Source: Tomocerus qinae (lineage: Eukaryota; Arthropoda; Collembola; Entomobryomorpha; Tomoceridae). Taken from it: a stretch of 64,000 bases of DNA. The first letter of the stretch is position 1, and the number at the start of each line of letters is the position of its first letter. The notes under the pieces are model-generated. The model ran no database searches. It saw only the letters and a list, made by a program, of their open reading frames with translations, and was not told the origin of the DNA. The DNA lies in contig CM034547.1 of NCBI GenBank assembly GCA_020055645.1, positions 4,712,001 to 4,776,000 on the forward strand, in the 5' to 3' direction. The position numbers and the translations under genes were made by a program. This document shows positions 11,896 through 24,168 of the stretch, one piece after another.

Positions 11896-12782
11896 CCAAC
11901 GTACTACTAACAAGTGCAATCCCATTCCTTACAAAATTGGGATTTTGATCACACATTTGCAGAAATTAAGCATTGAATGTCAGTCACTGTTCTTTGTGTG
12001 TCACTTTTCTGAAGTGGGGGTGGTATTGTTTACATTTAAAGACAATTCCGTTTCAAACTAAATCGCACGGTCTTTTCTTCAAACAATTCAAACACCATTT
12101 AAAGTCAAAATTTACAAAAATGGGGATTTTTAACGTTTTTCGTCCCTGCAACGTTTTACACATTTAAAATGTTTTGTAAGCATATTAATATTTAACTATA
12201 ATTCATATTCAATGGCTTTGAGTTACCTTCCTAGTAAATTGTTGCAATACAGGAATTCATTTTTAAGTTCCCACTCCAATGCAATATGGCTGTGATCTGT
12301 AAGGGTAATAAAATAATAATCATAAAGTGAAAAACGTAATACAAGATGTGCTAACAGTAATTCAATCAATTTCCATCCATAAAGAGTGCAAAACCTTATA
12401 ATAGTACACTTATATGTATAGCAATTTACTACTTAATACTTACCATGACCATAATTTATTTATCACGTCTGAGTAGACCTTGTAATATAAAACTTGGCAT
12501 TTTATAATGCCAACATCCTTAGTATTTCTGGCGTTAAAAATAAATAATCAGTACTATCAATTCTTTGCATGGCTTCCCTTTCTATATTCTGACTTTTGCT
12601 GCAAAGTAATATTTACGCTTTGTTGGCTACCTTTTCGCAAAGGAGTGTTTGTTGTTTTCTCAATTGCTAAAGGTTTATTAGTGTACATGCTACACAGCAC
12701 ACATACATGTTACATAACATAGGTATACTACATTATACACCAGTATTTTTAACTTAACTTGTATTGCACACACATATACACA
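11896..12782. other. Intergenic, no gene seen
   Basis: AT-rich DNA with short open frames only. Confidence 0.5.
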
Positions 12783-13351
12783 GGAATTTTGTATGGCCAG
12801 ATATTTTAGTGAACAGTGGGTGACGTTTAAGGAGTTTAGGGGAAAATGTATTGTACTAAGAGTGCTGTGAGACAAAAAAGCGAACCTGACTTTGATTATG
12901 TAAATATTTCGTCATTACAAGTAAATAATTTTTATTTGCGTGTATTTGAAAATTAAGAAAATTGTAATATTTCGTCATTTTACGTACTAATAAATGTAAA
13001 AAACTTAGTTTAGGGTAAACAAGCAAAATAAGACGTTGACGTCAATAATCAAGTAAATGTAAATGAGATAAAGTTACCAAAAACGGAACTGAATCCCATA
13101 GTAGCGTCAGCCAAAAAGACTCTTAGTACTCCTACAGTAACATACATTACCCCTTAAAGGTCATACAAAGTCACACAATCTTACACCATACAAAGTCACA
13201 CCATCTTACACCATACAAAGTCACGCGATCTTACACCATACAAAGTCACGTGATCTTACACCATACAAAGTCACGTGATCTTACACCATACAAAGTGCCA
13301 CTGTTCACTACAATATCCATAGAAAAGTTTATTGTGTGCCATACAAATTCC
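12783..13351. mobile_element. Palindromic element with internal 25-bp minisatellite
   Basis: The left end GGAATTTTGTATGG and the right end CCATACAAATTCC are inverted copies. TAGTGAACAGTGG (left) and CCACTGTTCACTA (right) are also inverted. Inner arms around GTACTAAGAGT and ACTCTTAGTAC continue the fold-back. No coding potential; it resembles a non-autonomous DNA transposon. Confidence 0.6.
13161..13295. repeat. 25-bp minisatellite, about 5-6 copies
   Basis: Unit CCATACAAAGTCACGTGATC plus TTACA, with single-base variants in the first copies and CACGTG in the later ones. It is an expansion inside the right arm of the palindromic element. Confidence 0.85.
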
Positions 13352-13623
13352 ATTTCTTTCTATTTTTATTTTTTATTGGGATTGGGTCTAGTCTAGTCTA
13401 GACGTCTACTAGGGTATAGTTTGTGAATTTGTGAATATTATTGTTAAGCTATGAATATAATATTACTTAATTGTTGTATTGAAGAGATAGATTCACTATA
13501 ATTAAAAAATGTAGCTCGTTACCTTAATCAATGGACAATCTACTCTACTATTGGGACTTTGGTGTCCACGTATGACTCGATGACTCATCGCTTGCTTTGT
13601 TTTCCTTCCACTCCGCTCACTCA

Positions 13624-13765
13624 GCCGGAGCCAAAAGTTCGGCGGAGCCAAAGCTGAAACTATAAACACGAATTAGCAGGTGCCAAAGGTTCGGCGGAGC
13701 CAAAGCTGAAACTATAAACACGAATTAGCAGGTGCCAAAGGTTCGGCGGAGCCTAAGGTGCTGTG
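13624..13765. repeat. 52-bp tandem repeat, about 2.5 copies
   Basis: GTTCGGCGGAGCC recurs at 13637, 13689 and 13741, exactly 52 bases apart, with GCTGAAACTATAAACACGAA between copies. It is GC-richer than its surroundings and non-coding. Confidence 0.85.
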
Positions 13766-13865
13766 ATGTGAGACCTCCGATGCTATTGCACCATTAAACA
13801 CCCAATTTTATTTATTCGAGTATGAACACAGCCAACACCTAACAATTTTTGGGCGCCCCATTCGA

Positions 13866-15110
13866 ATTTATCCGAATAAAATTGAGGTCCTCCGAATAAA
13901 TTCAAGGTCCTCCGAATAAATTCGAGGTCCTCCGAATAAATTCGAGGTCCTCCGAATAAATTCGAGGTCCTTCGAATAAATTCGAGGTCCTCCGAATAAA
14001 TTCGAGGTCCTCCAAATAAATTCGAGGTCCTCCGATTAAATTCGAGGTCCTCCGATTAAATTCGAGGTCCTCCGAATAAATTCGAGGTACTCCGAATAAA
14101 TTCGAGATCCTCCGAATAAATTCGAGGTCCTCCGAATAAATTCGAGGTCCTCCGAATAAATTCGAGGTCCTCCGAATAAATTCGAGGTCCTCCGAATAAA
14201 TTCGAGGTCCTTTGAATAAATTCAAAATCCTCCGAATAAATTCGACGTCCTCCGAATAAATTCGACGTCCTCCGAATGTATTCGAGTTCTTCCGAATAAA
14301 TTCGAGTTACTCCGAATAAATTCGAGCTACTCCGAATAAATTCGAGTTACTCCGAATAAATTCGAGTTACTCCGAATAAATTCGAGTTACTCCGAATAAA
14401 TTCGAGTTACTCCGAATAAATTCGAGTTACTCCGAATAAATTCGAGTTACTCCGAATAAATTCGAGTTACTCCGAATAAATTCGAGTTACTCCGAATAAA
14501 TTCGAGTTACTCCGAATAAATTCGAGTTACTCCGAATAAATTCGAGTTACTCCGAATAAATTCGAGTTACTCCGAATAAATTCGAGAAGCTCCGAATAAA
14601 TTCGAGTTACTCCGAATAAATTCGAGTTACTCCGAATAAATTCGAGTTACTCCGAATAAATTCGAGTTACTCCGAATAAATTCGAGTTACTCCGAATAAA
14701 TTCGAGTTACTCCGAATAAATTCGAGTTACTCCGAATAAATTCGAGTTACTCCGAATAAATTCGAGTTACTCCGAATAAATTCGAGTTACTCCGAATAAA
14801 TTCAAGAAGCTCCGAATAAATTCGAGAAGCTCCGAATAAATTTGAGAAGCTCCGAATAAATTCGAGAAGCTCCGAATAAGTTCGAGAAGCTCCGAATAAA
14901 TTCGAGAAGCTCCGAATAAATTCGAGAAGCTCCGAATAAATTCGAGAAGCTCCGAATAAATTCGAGAAGCTCCGAATAAATTCGAGAAGCTCCGAATAAC
15001 TTCGAGAAGCTCCGAATAAATTCGAGAAGCTCCGCATAAATTTAAAAATCTCCGAAAAATTCGAGAACTTTCAAATAAAATTGAGGTCCTCTAAATAAAT
15101 TCGAGAAATT
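13866..15110. repeat. 20-bp satellite array, about 60 copies in three variant blocks
   Basis: The core unit is CCGAATAAATTCGA plus a variable part. Block 1 (about 13886-14280) has GGTCCT, block 2 (14281-14800) GTTACT and block 3 (14801-15040) GAAGCT. One block-3-type unit sits in block 2 at about 14581. The array edges decay. Every unit contains the dyad CGAAT-AA-ATTCG. Open frames read across the array are artefacts of the 60-bp (3 x 20) periodicity. Confidence 0.97.
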
Positions 15111-16876
15111 CAAATATTGTTAATTAAATTTGAATATTTTAGAATAAATAAAAGTGTTTAAGTAGGCTTTTAATATAACCAGTGTTTCTGTACTGAAATC
15201 ATTATACATCAGATGATGTTTTAGCCTTCCTCACGAGCTTATAGAACTACTCAGTCTGTCCGTACCCACGATAATTTTCAAATCCAATGACGGGTATTGA
15301 TCAAACTTGGCAAAAACAATGCCTATGGTTATTTCTACTGATTATTATTTCTATTGATTCTGGAATACGTCAGTCCATTTAATTGGTTTTCAGATACCGC
15401 TCCCTCCCTTTGACTTGATTTTGATAGTATAATTAGAAAATAGGCCTTAAAAATTTATACTGTTGCTAAATTAGATAGTATTAATTATGTCACATTGGTT
15501 ATAACAAACTTAATGTTTTATAATAAACCATTGAAAACGGAAATATAACTTACTTTCGAAATTTATCATACACAGCCATTCGAAATAAGCTAGATTCCAT
15601 TGTGTGAATTTATTCACATTGTTGTTACTGCCAGGGTTTATTGACGGGCTCGTAGCCATGATTGTGAATTTTAAATACAAAAGATAATACAGCAGATTTA
15701 CCTGCGTGACCTATATTTTTACGATGATTTATGATGATGACACAATATGATTACAATATTTTTAAATTTAAAATGTTAAATAATATCTGCACACATCCGC
15801 CAAAATTCCTCCTTCTAAAACTCATAATATTTGACATTGATTAAATCAATGTTAATAAATATAATTGAATTAAATGTGTATTAATTATTCACTTTATCCT
15901 CTTGTCTTATTTAATGTGTATACTACTTATGTTAAGTTATGATACTAACTATACCGACAGTTTAGCAAAATTGTTATGCAAAAGGAGTGTAAGAGTTGCA
16001 TTGTATATTAAATTGTTGGTGGATTAAAAACCTGTGAAGTATTTATTACAAGAAGATCTTTATCATATTTACAACCATACATATACCTACTTAGAATAGA
16101 TTCAACGGAATTCCTTTTTAATGCACTGAAAACTGCACATCATAAAAAAAAGAATAATGAGTAAAGGAAATTGTTTGTGTAACTCCTGCCCCACCAAAAT
16201 TCACTTCTTCGTCCATGATAGTACTAAACTAACATTACACTTTCTATCCTTCACACTCAATGATTATTGATTATTTTTGTCTAATGCAATAATTAAACTT
16301 TTAACAGGTACCTTATCTTATTAGATCTTACTTCTTGTACAGAGTTTTACAACATAATGGATACGTTTTTGTACAAGTTGCATTTCCTACAATCTGTGTA
16401 TGTGATAGCCCTATTGTATAATATGAACATTAAGTCAGTTATATCTTTACGGAATAAGACCGCAGTGTAAACATTACATCAATGGAGATTAGCCAAATAA
16501 TATTTTATTGATTTTCTTAAAAGGTAATTAATACTGAAGGAGTGCAGATGTGGTAAAAACTTTTACCAACTTATTCAGTCTCACACTCTCTGTACGTATT
16601 AAGTCTCAAAATAGAATTTTGTTTTGTTAACCGTTTTCAATTTCGTATTCGCAAGGCATAAAAATCGTTTTTATCATAATTAATACGTATTTACATATTA
16701 TAGAATAGTTTGTTATTGATTATTTGCTTCGAATCAAAGTGGAAGTAAAAATGTGTTCTATTTTTAAATTGAATTCATTGAAGTTTTGAATCTTCGGAGT
16801 AGTTTCAAATTTATTATGCACATTTATGTATCTAGAAAATTTAAATTTGATAAAAATCGTTAAAGAGGCTTAGACA
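15111..16876. other. Intergenic, upstream of the FAD enzyme gene
   Basis: AT-rich and non-coding. At about 15248-15290 there is a fragment (CAGTCTGTCCGTACCCACGA) of the repeat family seen at 48.3 and 58.2 kb. No clear TATA box was identified near the gene start. Confidence 0.5.
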
Positions 16877-18928
16877 ATGTCTTTTGTTTCGTTTTTTCTG
16901 TCAACACTTTCTATGGTGTTGTATTTCATTAGTAGTTTGTTAAATGGCGACAGTCAGATTCCCATTAACCCGAATTTGGACAATAATGATATCAAGGACG
17001 TTCCAATTTGTGTGGTTGGAGCAGGTATAAGTGGATTGAATGTGGCGGGTCTGTTACAAAAGAAAGGGTACATAGTGCGCGTGTTCGAGAAAAAGGCAAC
17101 GATCGGCGGGAAAATGATTACGTATCGAGAAGGGGATGACATTCTAGTGGAAATGGCTCCTGTTTTCTTCACCCGCTCTAGTCTTTCTATACGGAATAAA
17201 GTTGAAGAATATGGTTTGACACCAGTGCCATTCAATGAAAGTGACACGGGATTTTTCGATGCTACTTCCGGAAGATTTTTTCCAAGACCGAGTTTTAGTG
17301 CGGAGGAACTGGGTCAATTAAGTTCCGCTATAACTCGCTACAATGATTATTATTCAAGATATAAAGACGGTTTGAGTTTTGGATACATGGATGCATCTCC
17401 AGATATTTTTGTGCCCATCGCCGAATGGTTAAACTCCAGAAATCTAACAGCGCTGAGACCAATATTTACCCTGGCGGTGACTGTAGAAGGATACGGAGCT
17501 CTGGAGGATGTCCCCGCCCTCTACGCATTAAAATTTGTTACTCCAGGATTACTTGAGGGCCTCGGAAGCTTTACTGGGTCCTTTTACTCTGTTGGAGAGG
17601 GTCTTGATGTCCTGGCTCAAAAAATGGCGTCTTCACTCACTATTTCTCTCAATACTGAAATGACCCGAATTTCCAGGGATGGAAAAAATCCAACTATCGT
17701 TTTCGGTGATGAAAGTACTGGTGGATACAACACTCAGATATGCAAAGCGGTCATCTTAGCTTTTCCACCCCTCCTGTCTAATCTGGAAAAAATTATTGTA
17801 GACCTAAGCGAAGAAGAAAGAAGCATTTTATCAGATGTCAAAATTCATCATTACACTTCTGCTGCTCATCACAGTACGTTAATTTAAAATTATTTTAATA
17901 TTTTATTTCTACTTCTTGAACATATGATTCAAAACCAAATTCACTTCACCCCAATCAAATCTTTGACCCACGAGTCAAATTTTATTAATTACATTGTTAT
18001 TTACATCTCCATTAACATCCGAATAATTACGCCAGGATGAAATTAGAATTTACATTGGAAAAACTTAACGCACTGGTTTGAAATGATTAGAAGCATAACG
18101 AAGTGTTTTTTTATCATATTTTATTTAAAAGTAAATGTTTGGAGTGATGTGACTCAAGAATTAACCTTTATTATTTTTATACTTTAGCCCGTAATTGAAG
18201 ATTATTGGCACAATAACATGAAATTAACATTTTCACATGATTAACAGTACCTTCCATTCAACATGCTCTGTACTACGACCCTAGTCCTAAAGGAGCTGGA
18301 GAAGTGGTAGCTTTAGTAAAGCAAAGTACAAGGGTAATAATCTCTTATAAAAAATTAATAATCTAAAGTTGTTTTCGTAACATTTTGTGTGATTATGTGA
18401 TTGAAAATCTGATTTATTTTTAGAATCAATGTTCATGTTTTATGAATAGTAAAACTACATGTAACAAATACTAGATAGAACTATTTTATTCAAATCTATT
18501 TATTCAACACAGTATTAATTTATTAATACGTACTGGTTTTTATATTGTCATACAGTGGCTGGAAGTGAAATGGCGTATAATGATAGATTTGTAATTGTGT
18601 TTGTTAGAAACGGAAGGATATCTACAGCAGCTATTCATGGATTCGTGGTGAATTTAACTCAGTCCCTTCAGTGTTGGATCTCCTGACAATTGAGAATCAT
18701 TTAGAGAAGTTTCTGAACCAAGCCAACAGAAACTCTCAAACCTTTTATCGAACAGCATTGGAATATTTCCCGCATGTTGGAGTGAGCGCCCTGAATAATG
18801 GATTCTATCGCAAATTCAATTCCATGCAAGGCAAAGGTGGAATTTTTTATGCAACCACTCTTCTCGCTTTTGAAATCATGGACAGTGCTCTCGATATGAC
18901 TGAGGCTTTTGTAGACAAATACTTTTAA
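16877..18928 (+). CDS. FAD-dependent amine-oxidase-family oxidoreductase, secretory N-terminus
   Basis: Three exons, 16877-17873, 18248-18333 and 18608-18928, join in phase to give 467 residues. A hydrophobic N-terminus (residues about 1-24) is a signal peptide or anchor. A Rossmann FAD-binding motif follows (VVGAGISGL, residues 46-54), with RVFEKK at the end of the second strand and IGGKMITY. The C-terminus (GIFYATTLLAFEIMD) matches the FAD-contacting end of this fold. The overall pattern resembles the flavin amine oxidase superfamily branch that includes fatty-acid isomerases and fungal or bacterial dehydrogenases. It is not a classical animal monoamine oxidase. The substrate cannot be told. 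The introns show it is a settled eukaryotic gene, but the family's distribution makes an old horizontal transfer worth testing. Confidence 0.88.
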
Positions 18929-21586
18929 CTTAGAAATAATGTACAATTGCTGTTACAACAATTATTAATAATTACAGATATCGAAAATCTATTAGTATTT
19001 CAGGTTTACAAAACCATTTTTTGACCTAGTCTGGAAATCTAGGCCAAAGTCTGGAAATTCCGGACAAAAGGTTGGAAATGTTTTTTAAAGTCCTGAAATT
19101 TTGGTCACAATTTAGAAATGTGAGCGTGGCCTGTTTCTCTGGAAATTTAAATATTTTCCATGCCTGGAAAATTGTACACGGGTACGTCAAAGGTTTTAAA
19201 AATATGTAGATCAACATCGACAAGTTCAATAATATTACATAAAGCAAGACTTATTGACTTACAATTACAATTATTAGAGACAATAAATTATAAAATAAAA
19301 TCTTTCAAAATGTTTCAAATTGTAAAACAATCTACAAGTATTATAACAATTTATTTATCCAATCAATTATATGGATCTTTTATTTTCTGCAATTGGTGTA
19401 CGTCAGAAAATACATCATTTTCGTCAATAGACTAATAATAATTACTAATAATCCTCTGTTATATATAAAAGTCAGTATAAAACTCCGCCTACTTTGAATG
19501 GTCACAGGATCGTCTAGTCCGATTCTGAAATAAATTATTGTCTTACTAGCCCTTTTAAACTTCATAATTGCATATTTTGATTATGCTTTTTGACAAGTGC
19601 ATTTCTAAATTGTTGTACATTGATGTTATTTTATTCCCTGATACCAAAAATTGCACCACACTTAAGTACTAAAAGCAGAATAAAAAGGAGGAGCTGAAAG
19701 AGAATAAATGATCCGGTGGTGTGGAATAATCATTCCATGACGACTATTGTCAATCTTAAGTTAAGTGACTGAAGAGGTCCCTAAATGAATCCAGCAGACT
19801 TTTGAATAAACTGGAATTTCATAATAATATAACCTTTTGTGACAATTTCTATGGAATGGAACAACCTTTGGAATTGCTGATTATCGTTCTGCTCCTAAAA
19901 AACAAGAAAAAATGTAGGGGATGAATCTTTATTGCAAATTATTAGTATTTTGCTATTACCAGCAACCCCAAAAAAGATTTGGAATGTAAAAATGGCCACA
20001 TATTTTAACATTAATCGTTATTTTTTATAATTTTTATGATCTATTTTGTTTGTTTTTTAGCGTATGTTTTAGCTTTTAAAATAATTTCTCCAATTTATTC
20101 AAAAAATTATATAGCATGCCAAAATTTAAGAATAAATTATTTCGGCATGCTATAAACGGCCTCCAATTATAAATACTTTATTTCAGAGCCTCAAAATAAT
20201 AAATATTAAATGCAGAATGTGTTTTGTCTTTGCCCTACTGTAAACCTTAGTACAGTTAGCAATATGCGTACTGATAGTGATGCAGTCGTTGTTTCATTAT
20301 ACAAACTTCGATAATAAAATAAACCTAAAATTTTATCTATTATCATAAATTATTATAAACATAATTTAGTTAGCTGCGAAACAATATTATGACCCCAACC
20401 CACGATCTCATCAGTTAATTTTGTTCTGTACAGTGTAGTGTACACGTACAGTGTAGTACAAAACGTATTATCATAGTATACTAAACATTATATAGCAGAA
20501 AAATACGGAGTTTCGATTATCATGGTAGGAGTTTACATGATTACATAATAAATTTATTATGCACTGTTGTACAGTATCTTGACAGCATTATGACAAATTT
20601 AATTGCTAAATAGCATTTAAGATTAATTTTTTGAGGACTGGCCCCACATAATACGTGAAAAAGCGGTCAAAGAACCAAAAGAATATAGCAATGATTTAAT
20701 GGGACTTAACACGTAATCAGCGAATGCACTTGAATTACAAATCACACATTCCTAGACTTTAGACCACAAATAAACAGAACACGTGATGGATTTTTAGTCT
20801 CAATTGAAGCTCATACTATAAATCACCTGCATATTAAAGAACAAATTGGGTTTATTATTAATTCTTGTGGACTTTATGATATTCGTACAACACACACGTG
20901 TTCACATGCAGATATTCTAGTATTCATTTAATTAGTTATGGCCCAGATTGATTAAAACCAAAAAAGCTTCCAAGTCTAAGAGTTGACTACTAAAGTGAAT
21001 CTGTTCCTCTCTTATCTCTGCAACATTCTAGTTTATGGGTTATAATATGCCATTTAATAATTAACAGTTTTGTTCTTGATTTGGGAAACAGACAAAAAGT
21101 CCAGCTATACTTGACTTAATTGCTATACACAAAAATACGAATGGGATTTACTGCTCTAGACCGCACCATTCACATATACCAACCAACTGCCTAGCTATTC
21201 CTTTACGTCAGACTATTTGGAGTTTTGGATATTCCCATTTCCCAACCGACTATGTTGGACGTCCAGGAAATGCAGCAAATGGTGGGAAATAAAGAATTTT
21301 GGAACAATTTTTGCTCTATTTCGCACACTTGCCATTTCCCACTCCCTTTTGATACACTCATTTCCAAGTGGGAAATGGGAAATTTCCCACTAGTGGTATT
21401 ACCTAGTCGAAACCTAATGATAACTGCATATTATACATTCATAAACCTTTAATTATCACTTTTCTATTGCATAGCTGTTAATGGTACAAATTAAACTAAG
21501 TGAAACATCAGGATTGAAGCATTAAGTGTCTTCCAGTATTGGAGAAGGTCAAGATAATGGATGAAAAATGTGATTCCATCTAGAGG
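18929..21586. other. Intergenic; small hairpins only
   Basis: AT-rich and non-coding. 19024-19165 is a degenerate TGGAAAT-rich stretch. 20113-20150 is a hairpin (TATAGCATGCC and GGCATGCTATA). 20431-20460 has a duplicated TACAGTGTAGT. 21234-21402 has several GGGAAAT and ATTTCCC motifs in both orientations. Confidence 0.5.
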
Positions 21587-21594
21587 TATAAATA
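21587..21594 (+). promoter_or_regulatory. TATA box of the Ala-rich gene
   Basis: TATAAATA, about 31 bases before a plausible initiator (TCATTCA at about 21616) and 94 bases before the start codon at 21681. Confidence 0.65.
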
Positions 21595-21680
21595 CTCGTT
21601 GTCGACTTCTCCAAATCATTCACTTCTCATTTCCAACAGAAAATACAATCGTGAGTTTTGTGTCCAAGCAATCAACCATC

Positions 21681-22768
21681 ATGCTTAAGGTCATAAATCT
21701 GATTCGCCTTCTCATCCAATTCACACTGAGAGTATTTATTGAATTTTATTATTTATTTCTCAGGCCGTTGCTCTCCTCACCGTTATCGGAGTTGCCTCCG
21801 CTGGAAATCTGTTGTTGGGACCCGCTGCAGTAGGATTATCCGCCGCTGCTAACAACGCTGCCGCCAACGCTGTATGTATTTCTTTTATTTCACCCTTTTC
21901 TACTTATTACAGATTCTAGTACTTTAACAATTAAAAATCAATTACAAAAATTAAGGCCCATGCCGCCGCTGGAAATGCCCAAATTTCTTCCATCGCTTAT
22001 TCTCAGGCTGCCGCCAGTGCCCAAGCTGCTGGTAATTGATTTCCCACATTTATATCATTAATATTGTAAAAGTATTATGAAATCAGATTTTTAAATCGGG
22101 TATTTCATTAGCACGTGATCAAGCCAACCTTAATGCCCAAGCTGCCACTCTTGCCGCTTTGAACAATGCTGGAGCTGCTCGCAACGCTGTCGCTCAGTCC
22201 GCCCTCAACGCTGCCGCTGCCCAAGGCCAACTTTTAACTGCTGCTCCAGTTTTGGTCAACTCCGCTCCCGCCCTTGCCTCCGCCGCCGACGTCGCTGCCA
22301 TCAACAATGCCGCTATTGCCCAAAGCAGTGCTGCTGCCCAAGCCGCCCAACGTGACGCTGCCAACCAAAACGCTGCTCTTGCTCAACTTAATGCCATCAA
22401 CTCCGCAGCTGCCCAAAGAGGTCTCTGCCCTAACTGAATTTCATGGGGTTTCATTTCTTGAAAGGGTTACCAATTCTAAAAATATTTCAGACGCTGTTGC
22501 CCAAGCCCAAATCAGCCAATACGCCTCTGCCAGAAATGCCGCCATCCAAGCCAGCCAAGTCGCTCTTGCCCAACAAGCCGCCTCCGTCATCGCTGCCCCA
22601 GCCACCCTCGGCTTGGTTAACCCTCTTGGGTTGTCAGCCATCAACCTCGCAGCAGCCACCGCCGCCCAAAGAGATGCCCAAGCCATCAACAACGCCATTG
22701 CCACGCAAGCAGCCATCGTCCGCAACAGCGCCCTCCTCTCCGCCACTCCCCTTCTCAAAATCCACTAA
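21681..22768 (+). CDS. Alanine-rich repetitive secreted protein (cuticle-type candidate)
   Basis: Five exons, 21681-21689, 21764-21871, 21956-22031, 22112-22420 and 22491-22768, give 259 residues in frame. The tiny first exon (MLK) joins to AVALLTVIGVASA, a clean signal peptide. The mature protein is mostly Ala, Asn and Gln. Recurrent blocks such as AAQRDA (at both the exon 4-5 joint and in exon 5), NNAxIA and AQAQISQ support the splice at 22420/22491. There are no Cys residues in the mature chain as modelled. Codons end strongly in C (GCC, AAC), unlike the flanking DNA, which suggests high expression. A tiny first exon interrupted inside the signal peptide is typical of arthropod cuticle genes. 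The pattern predicts long helices; a cuticle, silk-like or cold-protection role is inference. Poly(A) signal at 23087-23092. Confidence 0.82.
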
Positions 22769-24168
22769 ATGGATCCCATTATTTATTTCAACTTAGGCAA
22801 GTATCTATCCCATTTTCGTATTTCATGATTTATGCAAAAATGTATCTAAAGATGGTTGTTATGGACAGGGTAAGGGTCAAGGGAATTCAAATCAGTGAAT
22901 TAATTCAGCAATTGCTATTTTTGCCTCGAAAATCGGATTTTCTAACATCTGTGTTTACAAAGTTATTGTTTTAAGTTATTACCAATTTATTTTTATAAAA
23001 TCCCATTTTAGAGAGACACGTTTGATAGGAGTCGGTGAAAATTGTTGTTCATAATTCATCTCTTTGATACTTAAAATGTAATGCTTAATAAATATTATTT
23101 ATTGTGTTTTTTAATACAGGTTTCGTGCCCCAATTAACCAACAGATTCTTCCCTTGTGTTATGCTTAAACACAGAATTGTGAAATATCATGAAAATCGTG
23201 TTCGGAATTTCTAGATCTTTTTTCAACTGTTCAACTCTATTTCTACACTATTTCTATCGTCTATATCCTCTTCCAAAAATACCCACCCATACATCTTTTC
23301 TCTTGAGCTTTTTAATCTGTTTCTCTGCATCCCAATCACTATCATTTCTCTTTCCGATATTCTTTCAGCTTCTTTCTATTAGTTTTTATTCTCATTTTTC
23401 ATCCTTCTAATTATCCTTTCTGTTTTCTTATTTATTTTCGTTCTATAACTTTTTCTTCTTTTTAATTCCGAAAACTTTTTCATGATATTTATTGACAATC
23501 ACTGCGTGTTAGCTATAAACTGCCAAATGTACTTGCAATAATAATATTGTACATATCAAACTATTGAAAATAATAAAAGAGTATATATACATTGCAACAC
23601 CTTACAAAAATTGTCGAGTGCTTATTTATTGCTATGTCATATTTTAAATTAAATTTAAATTTAACAAACCTAATAAAATATTTTAAGCTAAATACTCTAC
23701 CCCGGAAAATATTACCCAAGCTGCAAAATAAAATTGGCCCTATATCGGCCCTGTATCGGCCAAAAATATTATTATTGGTTCCCACTAAATCGACCATGAG
23801 GAATTCGAACTTGTCGGTGGCGCTTTCTAAAAATCTTAGGAAGTGCCTTTAAAATTGTTGCCAACTCTTTGCCGACTATATGCCGTCCGTGGGCCAGCTT
23901 TGGCTGTAAGACCTTTTGCCCGCCACGCCATTCCTGGGCCACTGTGCGGTAACTCATTGGCCCCGTATGGGGCCAATTTCCCGACAATGGACCATTGCAG
24001 CCCCAGCGGACAAACACGGTAAAGGGCCAGCACAAAATCTTGCAGCTTGGGTACAAATGAAAAACGTAGGAAATCTTTCCAGTCACGTATATGGTTATTA
24101 TTAGCAAGTCAAAGTAATTTAAAACCTCAATTAAAAATTAAATCAAAATGTTGTTGTGAAAATAGCCA
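22769..24168. other. Intergenic; T/C-rich tract and a GC-rich GGCC-motif island
   Basis: 23210-23470 is pyrimidine-rich. 23735-24030 is GC-richer than its neighbourhood and dotted with GGCC motifs, including the palindrome ATTGGCCCC-GTAT-GGGGCCAAT at 23955-23976. It may be an old transposon remnant. No gene recognised. Confidence 0.5.

Noticed and set aside
13902..15037. Minus-strand open frames with a 20-residue repeat over the satellite
   Set aside because: Three 20-bp units make 60 bases, so any stop-free frame yields a 20-residue repeat. No start context, splice sites or flanking coding sequence.
13161..15110. CRISPR-like array
   Set aside because: The repeats are directly tandem without unique spacers and the context is clearly eukaryotic.
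22234..22796. Other frames across the Ala-rich gene (Pro/Ser-rich plus strand, Trp/Ala-rich minus strand)
   Set aside because: GC-biased codons keep the other frames open. Only one frame links to a signal peptide through consistent splice sites.
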